Shown piece after piece: positions 1 through 7,920 of a DNA stretch of 19,434 nucleotides. This stretch comes from Bacteroidales bacterium UBA6428. Its GTDB lineage: Bacteria; Bacteroidota; Bacteroidia; Bacteroidales; UBA932. A model generated the notes under the pieces. The model did not search any database and was not told where the DNA came from. It worked only from the letters and a program-made list of their open reading frames with translations. A program made the position numbers and the translations under genes. The number at the start of each line of letters is the position of its first letter. Position 1 is the first letter of the stretch. The DNA is taken from assembly GCA_002437305.1 (NCBI GenBank), contig DJOW01000074.1:1-19434 (forward strand), written 5' to 3'.

Positions 1-123
1 TGCCTGTCCTCTTTTTTGTTTGAAGCCACCCACTTCAGGCTTGTCTGCCTGAGAATGTGCCGGAGAACTTCTGGCATAAAATGGGTGATTTCATTTTAAT
101 GGTAATTAAACTATTCATATACT

Positions 124-1395
124 ATGCTTACACTCAAGACGCTTCGTGACGATCCGCAGCGCGTGATCGAGAAGCTGGCAGTAAAGAATTTCGATGCGAG
201 GGCCATCGTGGAAAGAGTCCTCGAACTGGACACTAACAGAAGAAATCTCCAGACAGAGAGCGACGCCATCGTGGCCAAGCAGAATCAGCTCACCAAGCAG
301 ATTGGCGGTCTGATGAAGGACGGCAAGAAGGCCGAGGCCGAAGAGGTCAAGAAGGAAGTGGCCGAGCTTAAGGCTGAATCCTCCGAACTCCTTGCTAAGG
401 CTGACGAGAACAATAAAGAACTCAACGAACAGTTGGTTCTCCTTCCGAATATGCCTTGCGACCTCGTCATTCCAGGAAAAGGTGCCGAGGACAACCAGAT
501 TGTGAAGATGGGCGGCCCTGAGGTCAACCTTCCTGAGCACGCCCTTCCTCATTGGGAGCTTGCCAAGAAATATGACATCATCGACTTCGATCTCGGCGTG
601 AAGCTCACCGGAGCAGGATTTCCTGTCTATAAGGGCAAGGGCGCGAAACTCCAGAGAGCCCTTATCAACTTCTTCCTCGACATCAACACGGCCGCCGGCT
701 ACAAGGAGGTGGAGCCGCCGATCATGGTCAACGCCGCCTCAGGTTTCGGTACCGGCCAGCTTCCTGACAAGGAGGCCCAGATGTACTATGTTGGACTAGA
801 CGAGTTCTACCTCATTCCTACAGCCGAGGTTCCTGTCACCAACATATTCAGAGATGTCATCCTCGGCAACAATGACTTCCCGCAGAAGATGACCGCCTAC
901 ACCCCGTGCTTCCGCCGCGAGGCCGGTTCCTATGGCAAGGACGTGAGAGGCCTGAACCGTCTGCATCAGTTCGACAAGGTCGAGATCGTGCGCATCGAGA
1001 AGCCGGAGAACTCCTATGCCGCTCTGGACGAGATGGTTGCCCATGTTGAGGGCATAGTCAACAAGCTCGGCTTGAAGTACAGGATCCTCCGTCTGTGCGG
1101 CGGTGACCTGAGCTTCACCTCAGCCATCACCTACGACTTCGAACTCTGGTCAGCAGCCCAGGGACGTTGGCTTGAAATCTCATCTGTCTCAAACTTCGAG
1201 ACCTATCAGGCTAACCGTCTGCACCTGCGTTACCGTGACGCTGAGGGCAAGATGCAGCTCTGCCACACCCTGAACGGAAGCTCGCTCGCTCTCCCTCGCG
1301 TGGTGGCCGCCCTGCTTGAGGACAACCAGAAGGACGACAGGATTGTCATCCCTGAGGTTCTCCGTCCTTACACAGGATTCGATTGCATTGACTAA
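124..1395 (+). CDS. serS: Seryl-tRNA synthetase
   Basis: This cytoplasmic class II aminoacyl-tRNA synthetase charges tRNA-Ser with serine. The 423-residue length is normal for bacterial SerRS. Residues 1-105 are charged and heptad-like, matching the N-terminal tRNA-binding coiled coil. The serine-site TAEVP motif is at about 233-237. Motif 2 spans about 263-285, with FRREAGSYGKDVRGL followed by RLHQFDKVE. The ISSVSNFETYQANR block is at about 352-365. Motif 3 is NGSSLALPRVVAALLEDNQ at 384-402. The ATG start gives a complete N-terminal helix. No Shine-Dalgarno sequence precedes it, as usual in Bacteroidetes. The first 123 bases of the window hold two short inverted repeats (TGAAG/CTTCA and CAGGC/GCCTG), possibly the end of an upstream unit, and no gene I can support. 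ruvC follows after 33 bp on the same strand. The identification is very secure. Confidence 0.97.
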   Translation: MLTLKTLRDDPQRVIEKLAVKNFDARAIVERVLELDTNRRNLQTESDAIVAKQNQLTKQIGGLMKDGKKAEAEEVKKEVAELKAESSELLAKADENNKELNEQLVLLPNMPCDLVIPGKGAEDNQIVKMGGPEVNLPEHALPHWELAKKYDIIDFDLGVKLTGAGFPVYKGKGAKLQRALINFFLDINTAAGYKEVEPPIMVNAASGFGTGQLPDKEAQMYYVGLDEFYLIPTAEVPVTNIFRDVILGNNDFPQKMTAYTPCFRREAGSYGKDVRGLNRLHQFDKVEIVRIEKPENSYAALDEMVAHVEGIVNKLGLKYRILRLCGGDLSFTSAITYDFELWSAAQGRWLEISSVSNFETYQANRLHLRYRDAEGKMQLCHTLNGSSLALPRVVAALLEDNQKDDRIVIPEVLRPYTGFDCID

Positions 1396-1428
1396 CCTGT
1401 CAAAGGTGGGTTCTTGCTCTGAATTATT

Positions 1429-1983
1429 ATGGACAAGACAACGATAATTGGAATAGACCCCGGAACCAATCTCCTTGGTTTCGGGGTTATTGATGTCATC
1501 GGCGGCAAACCTGTGTTCGTGGACATGGGCGTGCTGGACCTTCGGAAGGAAGCGGACGCATATTCAAAACTCCGTCAGATCTACGACACCGTCACTGAAG
1601 TCTGCAAGACCTACCACGGCACCGAGATGGCGCTGGAGTCACCGTTCTACGGCAAGAACGCCCAGGTCATCTTGAAGCTGGGGCGTGCGCAAGGGGCCGC
1701 GATGCTCGCCGCTCTTGAATATGGCGTCACCGAGATTCATGAATATGCTCCCCGGGAGGCCAAGCAGGCGATCACGGGCAACGGAGCAGCCTCCAAGGAG
1801 CAGGTGAGCGTGATGCTGCGCAAGACTCTGGGCGTTGATTTCCAGCCGGAGCATCTGGATGCGTCTGACGCCCTTGCCATTGCCCTTTGTCATTACTATT
1901 CGATCACCAGCCCTTTGTCTAAGGTCAAAGGCTCCGGAGGTTGGGAAAAATTCATAAAGGATCATCCGGACAGGGTGAAATGA
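1429..1983 (+). CDS. ruvC: Holliday junction endodeoxyribonuclease RuvC
   Basis: RuvC resolves Holliday junctions by symmetric cleavage, working with the RuvAB branch-migration motor in recombinational repair. The 184-residue protein shows the RNase H-like fold signature GIDPGTNLLGFGVI at 8-21. The four expected acidic metal ligands are D10, E70 (in MALESPF), and D144 and D147 (in HLDASDALAIALCH). These line up with D7, E66, D138 and D141 of the E. coli enzyme. The basic loop with REAKQAITGNGAASKEQV at 109-126 is also typical. The ATG lies 33 bp after serS, so co-transcription with serS is likely but unproven. Its TGA overlaps an ATG of an upstream-extended frame of the next gene (ATGA at 1980), which I do not consider the true start. 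Nothing is missing or truncated. Confidence 0.96.
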   Translation: MDKTTIIGIDPGTNLLGFGVIDVIGGKPVFVDMGVLDLRKEADAYSKLRQIYDTVTEVCKTYHGTEMALESPFYGKNAQVILKLGRAQGAAMLAALEYGVTEIHEYAPREAKQAITGNGAASKEQVSVMLRKTLGVDFQPEHLDASDALAIALCHYYSITSPLSKVKGSGGWEKFIKDHPDRVK

Positions 1984-2129
1984 TTTTGGGATGTACTTTG
2001 ACAATTTCCCGCTATTCCAGGCTTTTCCGGTGGCGTGTGGCTTGTTTTGTTTTTTTCGCTTTCTTGGTTAAACCATCGCGGCTTTTGTCTGTCAAAAGAA
2101 TCGTTAGGTTGATTAGTTGTGTATTCCTT

Positions 2130-5102
2130 ATGAACTTAAAGAAATTAATCACAGTTGTCGCCGGCGTTATGTCGGCTTTTTCTTTGGCCTTGGCTCAGGG
2201 TGGAGGCACTCTGACCTTGACCCTCACTGATTCCTCCAATGGAGATGCCGTGGGATTCGCGACGGTCTCACTCTCAAAACCGGGCGCCCAGAAGCCCTAC
2301 AAGTACTCCCTGAGTGATGACAAAGGCAAGACCGTTATCGAGAAAGTGGCGGCGGGAAAGTATGTGCTCAAGGCTGAGCTCCTTGGCTATAAGACATTGA
2401 CCAAGGACATCGAGATTAAAGGAAAGCTCGATCTCGGTGTCTTGAAGATGGATCCTGACAAGCAGGTTCTGGACGCAGCAAGCGTCTCCGCCACCGGCAA
2501 CCCGATTGTGATTAAGAAAGACACCATCGAATACAACGCCTCGTCATTCAAGACGACTGACAACGACATGCTTGAGGATCTGTTGAAGAAGCTTCCAGGC
2601 GTGGAAGTCTCAGAAGATGGCACTGTTACTGCTAACGGTGAGACAATCAGTAAGATAACGATTGACGGCAAGACATTCTTCCTTGATGATCCGCAGCTTG
2701 CGTCCAAGAATATCCCCGCGAAGATCATCGAGAAGGTCAAGGTCGTGGAGAAGAAGTCCGAACAAGCCGAGTTCACCGGCATTGATGACGGCAACGAGGA
2801 GACGATTATTGACCTCTCCATCCAGAAAGGAATGATGAACGGACTTTTCGGCAACGTCATGGCCGGTGCCGGCCACGATGTCCGCAAGCAGGTTTCTGGA
2901 GCCGAACTGTCATCCGGTGACGGAGACTGGCGCTATCAGGGAGCCGGGTTCCTTGGACGGTTCACCGACAAGAACCAATTGAGCGTCATCATCAACGGCA
3001 ACAACACCAACAATCGTGGATTCAATGACTTGGCCGGCAGCATGATGCAGGGAATGCGCGGAGGCGGAGGCGGAATGGGCCGCGGCAGCCGTGGCTGGGG
3101 TCCCGGCAACGGAATCACGACTTCGTGGATGGGAGGCGTGAACGGCAACACCACCCTGTTTGACGACAAGATGGATCTTGGTGGCAACTACCTCTACAAC
3201 AATAACGAGACTTATGTCGAGGAGGAGAGCAAGAAGATTACCTATCTTGATGACTACAACCTCATCTACAACAATAAAGGTTCCAACACTACAAATTCCG
3301 ATGGCCATCGTTTCGGAGTGCGTTTGGAGCACAAGTTTTCAGAGAACACCTCCATACTCTTCCAACCGCAAGTAAGTTTCGGCAACGGTGATTTCAATGA
3401 GATTTCCGAGTTTTCCACGCTGACAGATCGTGGCGGTGTCACATCGAGGACAAATGAGGGTTTCACAAGTAACTCCGGATCCAACAACAACTGGAAGACA
3501 AATGGCTTCTTTCTCTTCCGTCAGAGGCTTGGCAAGGCCGGAAGGACGCTCTCTTTCAATGTCCGCTATAACTTCAGCGGCAATGAGACGAACGGGTTCA
3601 ATCAGTCTTTGACCCGTGCTTTCGATGAGTTCGAGGCGGCCTCCGATTCGGTGATCAACCAGCGTTACAATCAGAATCAGGACACAAAATCCTTGAGCGG
3701 TCGTCTCACTTACACCGAACCTCTTGGCAAAGGCTTCTTTGTCGAGGCCAACTACGAGGCGTCATGGAACAGGACCACGTCAAAGAAGAACACTTTTGAC
3801 AGTGGAGACGTTAAGGATTTCAGTGCGTCGAACCTGGTTTATAATCCGCTTGGAGAGGTCGCCAACAGCGTCTATTCCAGTGAGATAATCAACCGCTACA
3901 TCAATCAGACGATCGGGGCCAACTTTGTCTACCAAAAGGACAAGTTCCGGGCGCAGGCCGGAGCGAGCGCAAACCCGACGTACACCCACAATGAGACCAG
4001 CGGTTTTGACACCTACGACAGCCATGTGCTGAATTGGTCGCCTCAGGCGATGCTTTGGTACGACATCGATGACAACACGAATGTTCGCGGATTCTATTTC
4101 GGACGTTCCCAGCAGCCTTCCGTGAGTCAGTTGATGAGGGTGCCGGACAACACGAATCCTCTCAGCGTTTCTTTCGGTAACATGTACCTTGAGCCGTATT
4201 TCAACCACGATTTCAGAAGTGATTTCGGCCACACGAACAAGGCCACGTTCTTCTCCATCCGTGCGGGAATCGATGGCGGGATCGTCAAAAACCCTATTGT
4301 CAACGCGCAGTGGTATGGCACAAACGGTGTGCAGTACTCCATTCCTGTCAACGGCAAGGACTCCTACAACGGCGGCTTCCGTGTGATGCTGAACACTCCG
4401 ATCGCGAAGTCAAACTTCAGCATATTCAACATGACGAGGGCAAGCTACTCAAAGTCTTCCTCCTATGTGGGATCCTCTAATTTTGATATGAGCGGCTACT
4501 ATAAGGACGGTGACTTCAGCGCTGAGAACTTCCTCGCTGACAAATTCCTTGAGGATTTCCACACGTTGGACTTCACCCTGAACAAACTTCAGACTGTAGG
4601 TCTCACCGAGCGTCTCCGCGTTACTTACCGCAACGACATCGTGGAGCTCACCGCCGGCGGCCGAACCAGAATGTCAAAGTCTTGGTACACAATCGCCAAC
4701 CAGTCCACGAATATGACTTGGAGCAATCAGGTCACCGCCTCGATGAACTGGACTGTTCCGGGAGGCTTCGGAATCGTAGCTGACGGCAACTACAACTGGT
4801 ACAACGGCTACACGACGGATCAAGGAACACAGTTGATTCTGAACGCAAAGATCACCAAGTTGTTGTTCAAGGACAAGTTCACGCTCGCTCTGAACGCCTA
4901 CGACATCCTCGACCAGGCCAAGAACCTCTCGATCTCCGATGCATCGAACTATCACACAGAGACCCTTAACAACACCCTCGGTCGTTACATAGTCGTTTCC
5001 CTGACCTACCGTTTCGGCAACTTCGGAGGCAAAGACGGAGGGCGGATGGGACCTGGCGGCCCGGGCCGTGGCCCGATGGGACCTCCACCTCCAAGGATGT
5101 AG
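2130..5102 (+). CDS. Outer-membrane beta-barrel protein with carboxypeptidase-like domain (TonB-receptor related)
   Basis: The protein has 990 residues. The ATG at 2130 is chosen because it begins a clean signal peptide (MNLKKLITVVAGVMSAFSLA, cleavage near residue 23). The open frame continues back to 1941, but that stretch overlaps ruvC and looks non-coding. Residues about 28-110 form a carboxypeptidase-regulatory-like beta sandwich, with a GYKTLTKDIEI strand typical of the fold. Residues about 115-235 resemble a plug domain (DTIEYNASSFKTTDNDMLED, then KLPGVEVSEDG and ITIDGKTFFLDDP). The rest is rich in alternating aromatic and polar strands, as in the outer membrane protein beta-barrel family common in Bacteroidetes. 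A Gly/Met/Arg-rich loop lies at about 305-328, and the C-terminus is a Gly-Pro-Met-Arg tail ending in PPPPRM. No SusD partner is adjacent, so polysaccharide uptake is not supported. The substrate is unknown. Confidence 0.88.
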   Translation: MNLKKLITVVAGVMSAFSLALAQGGGTLTLTLTDSSNGDAVGFATVSLSKPGAQKPYKYSLSDDKGKTVIEKVAAGKYVLKAELLGYKTLTKDIEIKGKLDLGVLKMDPDKQVLDAASVSATGNPIVIKKDTIEYNASSFKTTDNDMLEDLLKKLPGVEVSEDGTVTANGETISKITIDGKTFFLDDPQLASKNIPAKIIEKVKVVEKKSEQAEFTGIDDGNEETIIDLSIQKGMMNGLFGNVMAGAGHDVRKQVSGAELSSGDGDWRYQGAGFLGRFTDKNQLSVIINGNNTNNRGFNDLAGSMMQGMRGGGGGMGRGSRGWGPGNGITTSWMGGVNGNTTLFDDKMDLGGNYLYNNNETYVEEESKKITYLDDYNLIYNNKGSNTTNSDGHRFGVRLEHKFSENTSILFQPQVSFGNGDFNEISEFSTLTDRGGVTSRTNEGFTSNSGSNNNWKTNGFFLFRQRLGKAGRTLSFNVRYNFSGNETNGFNQSLTRAFDEFEAASDSVINQRYNQNQDTKSLSGRLTYTEPLGKGFFVEANYEASWNRTTSKKNTFDSGDVKDFSASNLVYNPLGEVANSVYSSEIINRYINQTIGANFVYQKDKFRAQAGASANPTYTHNETSGFDTYDSHVLNWSPQAMLWYDIDDNTNVRGFYFGRSQQPSVSQLMRVPDNTNPLSVSFGNMYLEPYFNHDFRSDFGHTNKATFFSIRAGIDGGIVKNPIVNAQWYGTNGVQYSIPVNGKDSYNGGFRVMLNTPIAKSNFSIFNMTRASYSKSSSYVGSSNFDMSGYYKDGDFSAENFLADKFLEDFHTLDFTLNKLQTVGLTERLRVTYRNDIVELTAGGRTRMSKSWYTIANQSTNMTWSNQVTASMNWTVPGGFGIVADGNYNWYNGYTTDQGTQLILNAKITKLLFKDKFTLALNAYDILDQAKNLSISDASNYHTETLNNTLGRYIVVSLTYRFGNFGGKDGGRMGPGGPGRGPMGPPPPRM

Positions 5103-5127
5103 TTTGACTGAATATGATTGGACGGTC

Positions 5128-5181
5128 AAAAAGACTATGGCGAATTTTGCACGGTGAACCAAAATTCGCCATAGTCTTTTT
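5128..5181. terminator. Long perfect hairpin 1, probable bidirectional terminator
   Basis: A 22-bp perfect inverted repeat (5128-5149 with 5160-5181) encloses the 10-nt loop CACGGTGAAC. The stem begins with AAAAA and ends with TTTTT, so either strand gives a stable hairpin with a U tract. It lies 26 bp after the stop of the outer-membrane gene and faces the convergent rluD transcript. The top of the stem, GAATTTTGCACG...ACCAAAATTC, is shared with the second hairpin. Confidence 0.75.
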
Positions 5182-5265
5182 CTGACCATAGTGACACGAT
5201 TGCGAATAATTCAAGAGCCGTGCATTATGATAACCCCGGAATGTTTTTTGACATATTAGCCTATG

Positions 5266-5333
5266 GCCAGAATAAAAATAAAATTCAGAATTTTGCACGT
5301 TACCAAAATTCTGAATTTTATTTTTATTCTGGC
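5266..5333. terminator. Long perfect hairpin 2, probable terminator of the minus-strand operon
   Basis: A 30-bp perfect inverted repeat (5266-5295 with 5304-5333) encloses the 8-nt loop CACGTTAC. The stem is A/T-rich apart from its GCCAG base. It lies 60 bp beyond the rluD stop codon and is the first strong structure that transcript meets. The lower stem is unrelated to that of the hairpin at 5128-5181, but the apical core GAATTTTGCACG...ACCAAAATTC is the same. Bases 5182-5265 between the two hairpins show nothing else that I recognise. Confidence 0.7.
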
Positions 5334-5393
5334 TATCCAATCGAAATTTTTCTTAGTCAATCTAATACAGAACCAATCAAGTTTAATGTGAGA

Positions 5394-6467
5394 TCAATCG
5401 TCCTCTTCCACCTTGACAAAATTCACGTAGTTCCTCCACCTGTCAATCATGGCGGTCATGTCTTCCGGAAGCTGCGAGTCGAATTGGATCCATTTGCCTG
5501 TGCCAGGATGAACAAAGCCGAGGGTCTTGGCGTGAAGAGCCTGCCTAGGACAGATCTCAAAACAGTTCTGGATGAACTGGCGGTACTTGGCGTAGATGGT
5601 GCCCTTGCGGATCTCCGAGCCACCGTACCTTTCGTCGTTGAACAACGGATGTCCGATGTGACTCATGTGAACCCTGATCTGGTGCGTGCGTCCGGTTTCC
5701 AGTTTGCACTCGACTACGGTAACATAGCCGAACCTCTCCAGCACTTTGTAATGTGTCACGGCATGCTTGCCTCGGTCGTCCTCACCGGGATAGACCTTGA
5801 ATCTCAACCTGTCGTTGGGATCGCGCCCGATGTTTCCGTCAATCGTACCTTCATCCTCCTTGATGTTGCCCCAGACGACGGCCACGTAGCGCCTCTCGAT
5901 CGAATGCTCGAAGAACTGACGGGCCAGATCAAGTTGGGTCTCATCGTTTTTCGCCACGACAAGAAGCCCTGAGGTGTCCTTGTCGATTCTATGCACAAGA
6001 ATGCCCATCCGCTCGTCTGCCGCGTCCGGCCCCTGGGATATTCCCAGATGATAGGAAAGCGCGTTGATGAGGGTCCCCTCAAAGTGCCCGTGTCCTGGAT
6101 GTACCACCATTCCGGCGGCCTTGTTGACAACAAGAAGGTCGTTGTCCTCATAGACTATGTCCAACGGGATGTCCTGCGGCAGGATCTCAAGACCACGGCG
6201 GCGGTACGGCATCACGAAACGGATCACATCACCCGGACGGATTATGAGGTTGGCTTTCGCAACCTTGTCATTCACCCGTACGTACCCCTCTTTGATCGCG
6301 CACTGAACCCTATGCCGTGAAGTGTCCTCAAGGTGTGTGGCCATGTACTTGTCCACACGCATCGGGGTCTGCCCGACATCAACATTGAGCCTGAAATGCT
6401 CGAACATTCCCTGCTCTTCGTCTTCTACGTTTTCCTCTTGGTCGTTGTAGATTTTGCCTTCGTCCAC
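5394..6467 (-). CDS. rluD: RluA/RluD-family 23S rRNA pseudouridine synthase
   Basis: The enzyme isomerises uridine to pseudouridine in rRNA. The RluD class acts on helix 69 of 23S rRNA during 50S maturation. The protein has 357 residues. An S4 RNA-binding domain is at about 36-85 (RVDKYMATHL onward). The catalytic motif HRIDKDTSGLLVVAKN at 159-174 places the catalytic Asp at D162. The conserved LETGRTHQIRVHMSHIGHPL block is at 257-275. I choose the GTG start at 6467, only 1 bp after the stop of the upstream PASTA gene, which suggests translational coupling. It adds an acidic leader rich in D and E. The alternative is ATG at 6407 (residue 21), immediately before the conserved FEHFRL. The exact RluA subfamily target is inferred from similarity to RluD-like proteins. 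Confidence 0.93.
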   Translation of the reverse strand: MDEGKIYNDQEENVEDEEQGMFEHFRLNVDVGQTPMRVDKYMATHLEDTSRHRVQCAIKEGYVRVNDKVAKANLIIRPGDVIRFVMPYRRRGLEILPQDIPLDIVYEDNDLLVVNKAAGMVVHPGHGHFEGTLINALSYHLGISQGPDAADERMGILVHRIDKDTSGLLVVAKNDETQLDLARQFFEHSIERRYVAVVWGNIKEDEGTIDGNIGRDPNDRLRFKVYPGEDDRGKHAVTHYKVLERFGYVTVVECKLETGRTHQIRVHMSHIGHPLFNDERYGGSEIRKGTIYAKYRQFIQNCFEICPRQALHAKTLGFVHPGTGKWIQFDSQLPEDMTAMIDRWRNYVNFVKVEEDD

Positions 6468-6468
6468 T

Positions 6469-7257
6469 TTATTTGCTCTTATTGTCTGATGAAAGGTAGA
6501 TTGTCACGTCAGAACCCATAAGGATCGGGAACTCTGTGGCTTCGGGTGATTGTCTGGTCACAGAGGCGTTAAGGGAGTCAGTGTAGTCCCTCACACCTTT
6601 GTCGAACACGACACGACCGACATTCAATGAGTTGTCATGAATGGCTTCCAATGCCCTGAGGTATTTCAGCCCTATGACATTGGGAATGTATGTCTGATTG
6701 TCCTCCGGATTAAGCCCGACCTCAAGATTGATCTCTGAACCGGTTTCAATCTGTCTTCCCGGTTTGATCTCACGGTTTCCGTAGATTTGCCTGAGAACAT
6801 TGTTTGTGGCTATGTCATTGACATAGATTAGTTTGCCTAATGTCAACCCTTTTGAGTTCAGTTCTGCCTTGGCCTGACGCATTGAGTAGCCGACAAGGTT
6901 AGGCATGCTGACTTTCTTGGCGTTTTTGGCATTTATTGTCAGGAGTATCCTTCTGCCCTGCTTTACGAGTGAGCCGGCTTTAGGGTTCTGGCTGTAAACG
7001 GCTCCGCGCTCCATCTTCCTGACAAAAATTGAGTCGGTCACTTCAACCCTGAGCTTGGACCTTGCGGCTTCATGCCCGGCATCAGCCAATGTCATGTTGG
7101 TGAAATCAGGAACTGTTATCATCTTCCCGTGGTTGGTCAAAACTTTGAGCAGCAGCGAGCTCACTGAGATCAGAACCGCAAAGAACAGGAAAGCAAGCAG
7201 GAGGTTCTTGACTATCCAGTTGCTGAGGAATCCTTTTTTTGTCTCTTTCTCTTCCAT
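6469..7257 (-). CDS. Membrane-anchored protein with three PASTA domains
   Basis: The protein has 262 residues with a short cytoplasmic N-terminus, one membrane helix at about 14-40 and an extracytoplasmic part. That part reads as three consecutive PASTA repeats: about 47-110, 116-182 and 189-256. Each begins with a VPDF, MPNL or IPNV turn and ends with a G-x-x-x-x-I/L strand. PASTA modules in other phyla bind peptidoglycan fragments or beta-lactams and sit on Ser/Thr kinases or penicillin-binding proteins. No kinase or transpeptidase domain is present here. The gene lies 9 bp downstream of the LysE-type gene and 1 bp upstream of rluD. A role sensing or binding cell wall in the periplasm is inferred from the domain only. 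Confidence 0.87.
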   Translation of the reverse strand: MEEKETKKGFLSNWIVKNLLLAFLFFAVLISVSSLLLKVLTNHGKMITVPDFTNMTLADAGHEAARSKLRVEVTDSIFVRKMERGAVYSQNPKAGSLVKQGRRILLTINAKNAKKVSMPNLVGYSMRQAKAELNSKGLTLGKLIYVNDIATNNVLRQIYGNREIKPGRQIETGSEINLEVGLNPEDNQTYIPNVIGLKYLRALEAIHDNSLNVGRVVFDKGVRDYTDSLNASVTRQSPEATEFPILMGSDVTIYLSSDNKSK

Positions 7258-7266
7258 ATTCGTAAA

Positions 7267-7911
7267 TTATTTGCCTCCGTTGAAAAGCAGGTCGTACGCT
7301 CCTTCTCCGAGCAGGGCTAACCCTATGATTGTTATGATGATCCCCGCAATCCTGTTCATCCACATTATCTTCTTCATGTCGAATGCTTTTCGCCAGTTGC
7401 TGAAGAACCAGGAGAAGAAGAACCAGTAGGCGATCGAGCCTCCGGCCACCGCCAGGATTATTGGATAGATCCTGAAGCTTCTGTCGGACAGGTCGACCTG
7501 AAAGAAAGCGAACAGGGCAAACATGACCAGTATCGCCCCGGGGTTGGAGATAGTGGTCGCGACCGCCTGCAGGAAATCCTTGATGGAGGCTCCGCGGGCT
7601 ACGGTGTCTCCCGGCTCCATCTTCCTGAATGGATCCTTGAATGCCATTGAGTAACCAAGCAGAGCTATCACAGGTCCTCCGATCAGGAATATTATGGATT
7701 CGTAGGTGTTTATGAAATGCTGTGCGAAAGCCCAGGCGAAGATCGAGACAATCGCGTAGGCTGTGTCCACAAGCGTGGCTCCCAGTCCGGTTGTGAATCC
7801 GGCCTTGTGGCCGTAGCAGATGGATTTCTGAAGCACAATTATCGCCACCGGCCCGAGCGGAGCCGATGCGCAGATTCCTATTATGAACGCTTTCAGAACC
7901 TCCAACAGCAT
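7267..7911 (-). CDS. LysE/RhtB-family inner-membrane exporter
   Basis: The 214-residue protein is strongly hydrophobic, with about six predicted membrane helices near 5-29, 39-62, 71-91, 118-138, 148-172 and 184-206. The N-terminal ASAPLGPVAIIVLQ, followed by GFTTGLGATLVDTAYA, is the LysE superfamily signature (GPVxxxxxxxxxxxGxxxGxxxxxGxxxxD). A second conserved block is ISNPGAILVMFALFA at 121-135. Family members export amino acids such as lysine, threonine or homoserine lactone, driven by the proton gradient. The substrate cannot be read from sequence. The gene lies 9 bp after der and 9 bp before the PASTA gene, so it is in the same transcription unit. Confidence 0.88.
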   Translation of the reverse strand: MLLEVLKAFIIGICASAPLGPVAIIVLQKSICYGHKAGFTTGLGATLVDTAYAIVSIFAWAFAQHFINTYESIIFLIGGPVIALLGYSMAFKDPFRKMEPGDTVARGASIKDFLQAVATTISNPGAILVMFALFAFFQVDLSDRSFRIYPIILAVAGGSIAYWFFFSWFFSNWRKAFDMKKIMWMNRIAGIIITIIGLALLGEGAYDLLFNGGK

Positions 7912-7920
7912 AAGCGGCGA

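Noticed and set aside
1941..2129. Upstream extension of the outer-membrane protein frame, including an ATG overlapping the ruvC stop (1980)
   Set aside because: It overlaps ruvC, has no family-like sequence, and would bury the obvious signal peptide that starts at 2130.
5128..5333. Terminal inverted repeats of an inserted element
   Set aside because: Each inverted repeat closes on itself with an 8-10 nt loop. The two stems differ, and the 84 bp between them encode nothing.
5220..5972. 250-codon plus-strand ORF opposite rluD
   Set aside because: It begins in the hairpin region and is the complement of a clear rluD gene. Its translation has no recognisable domain.
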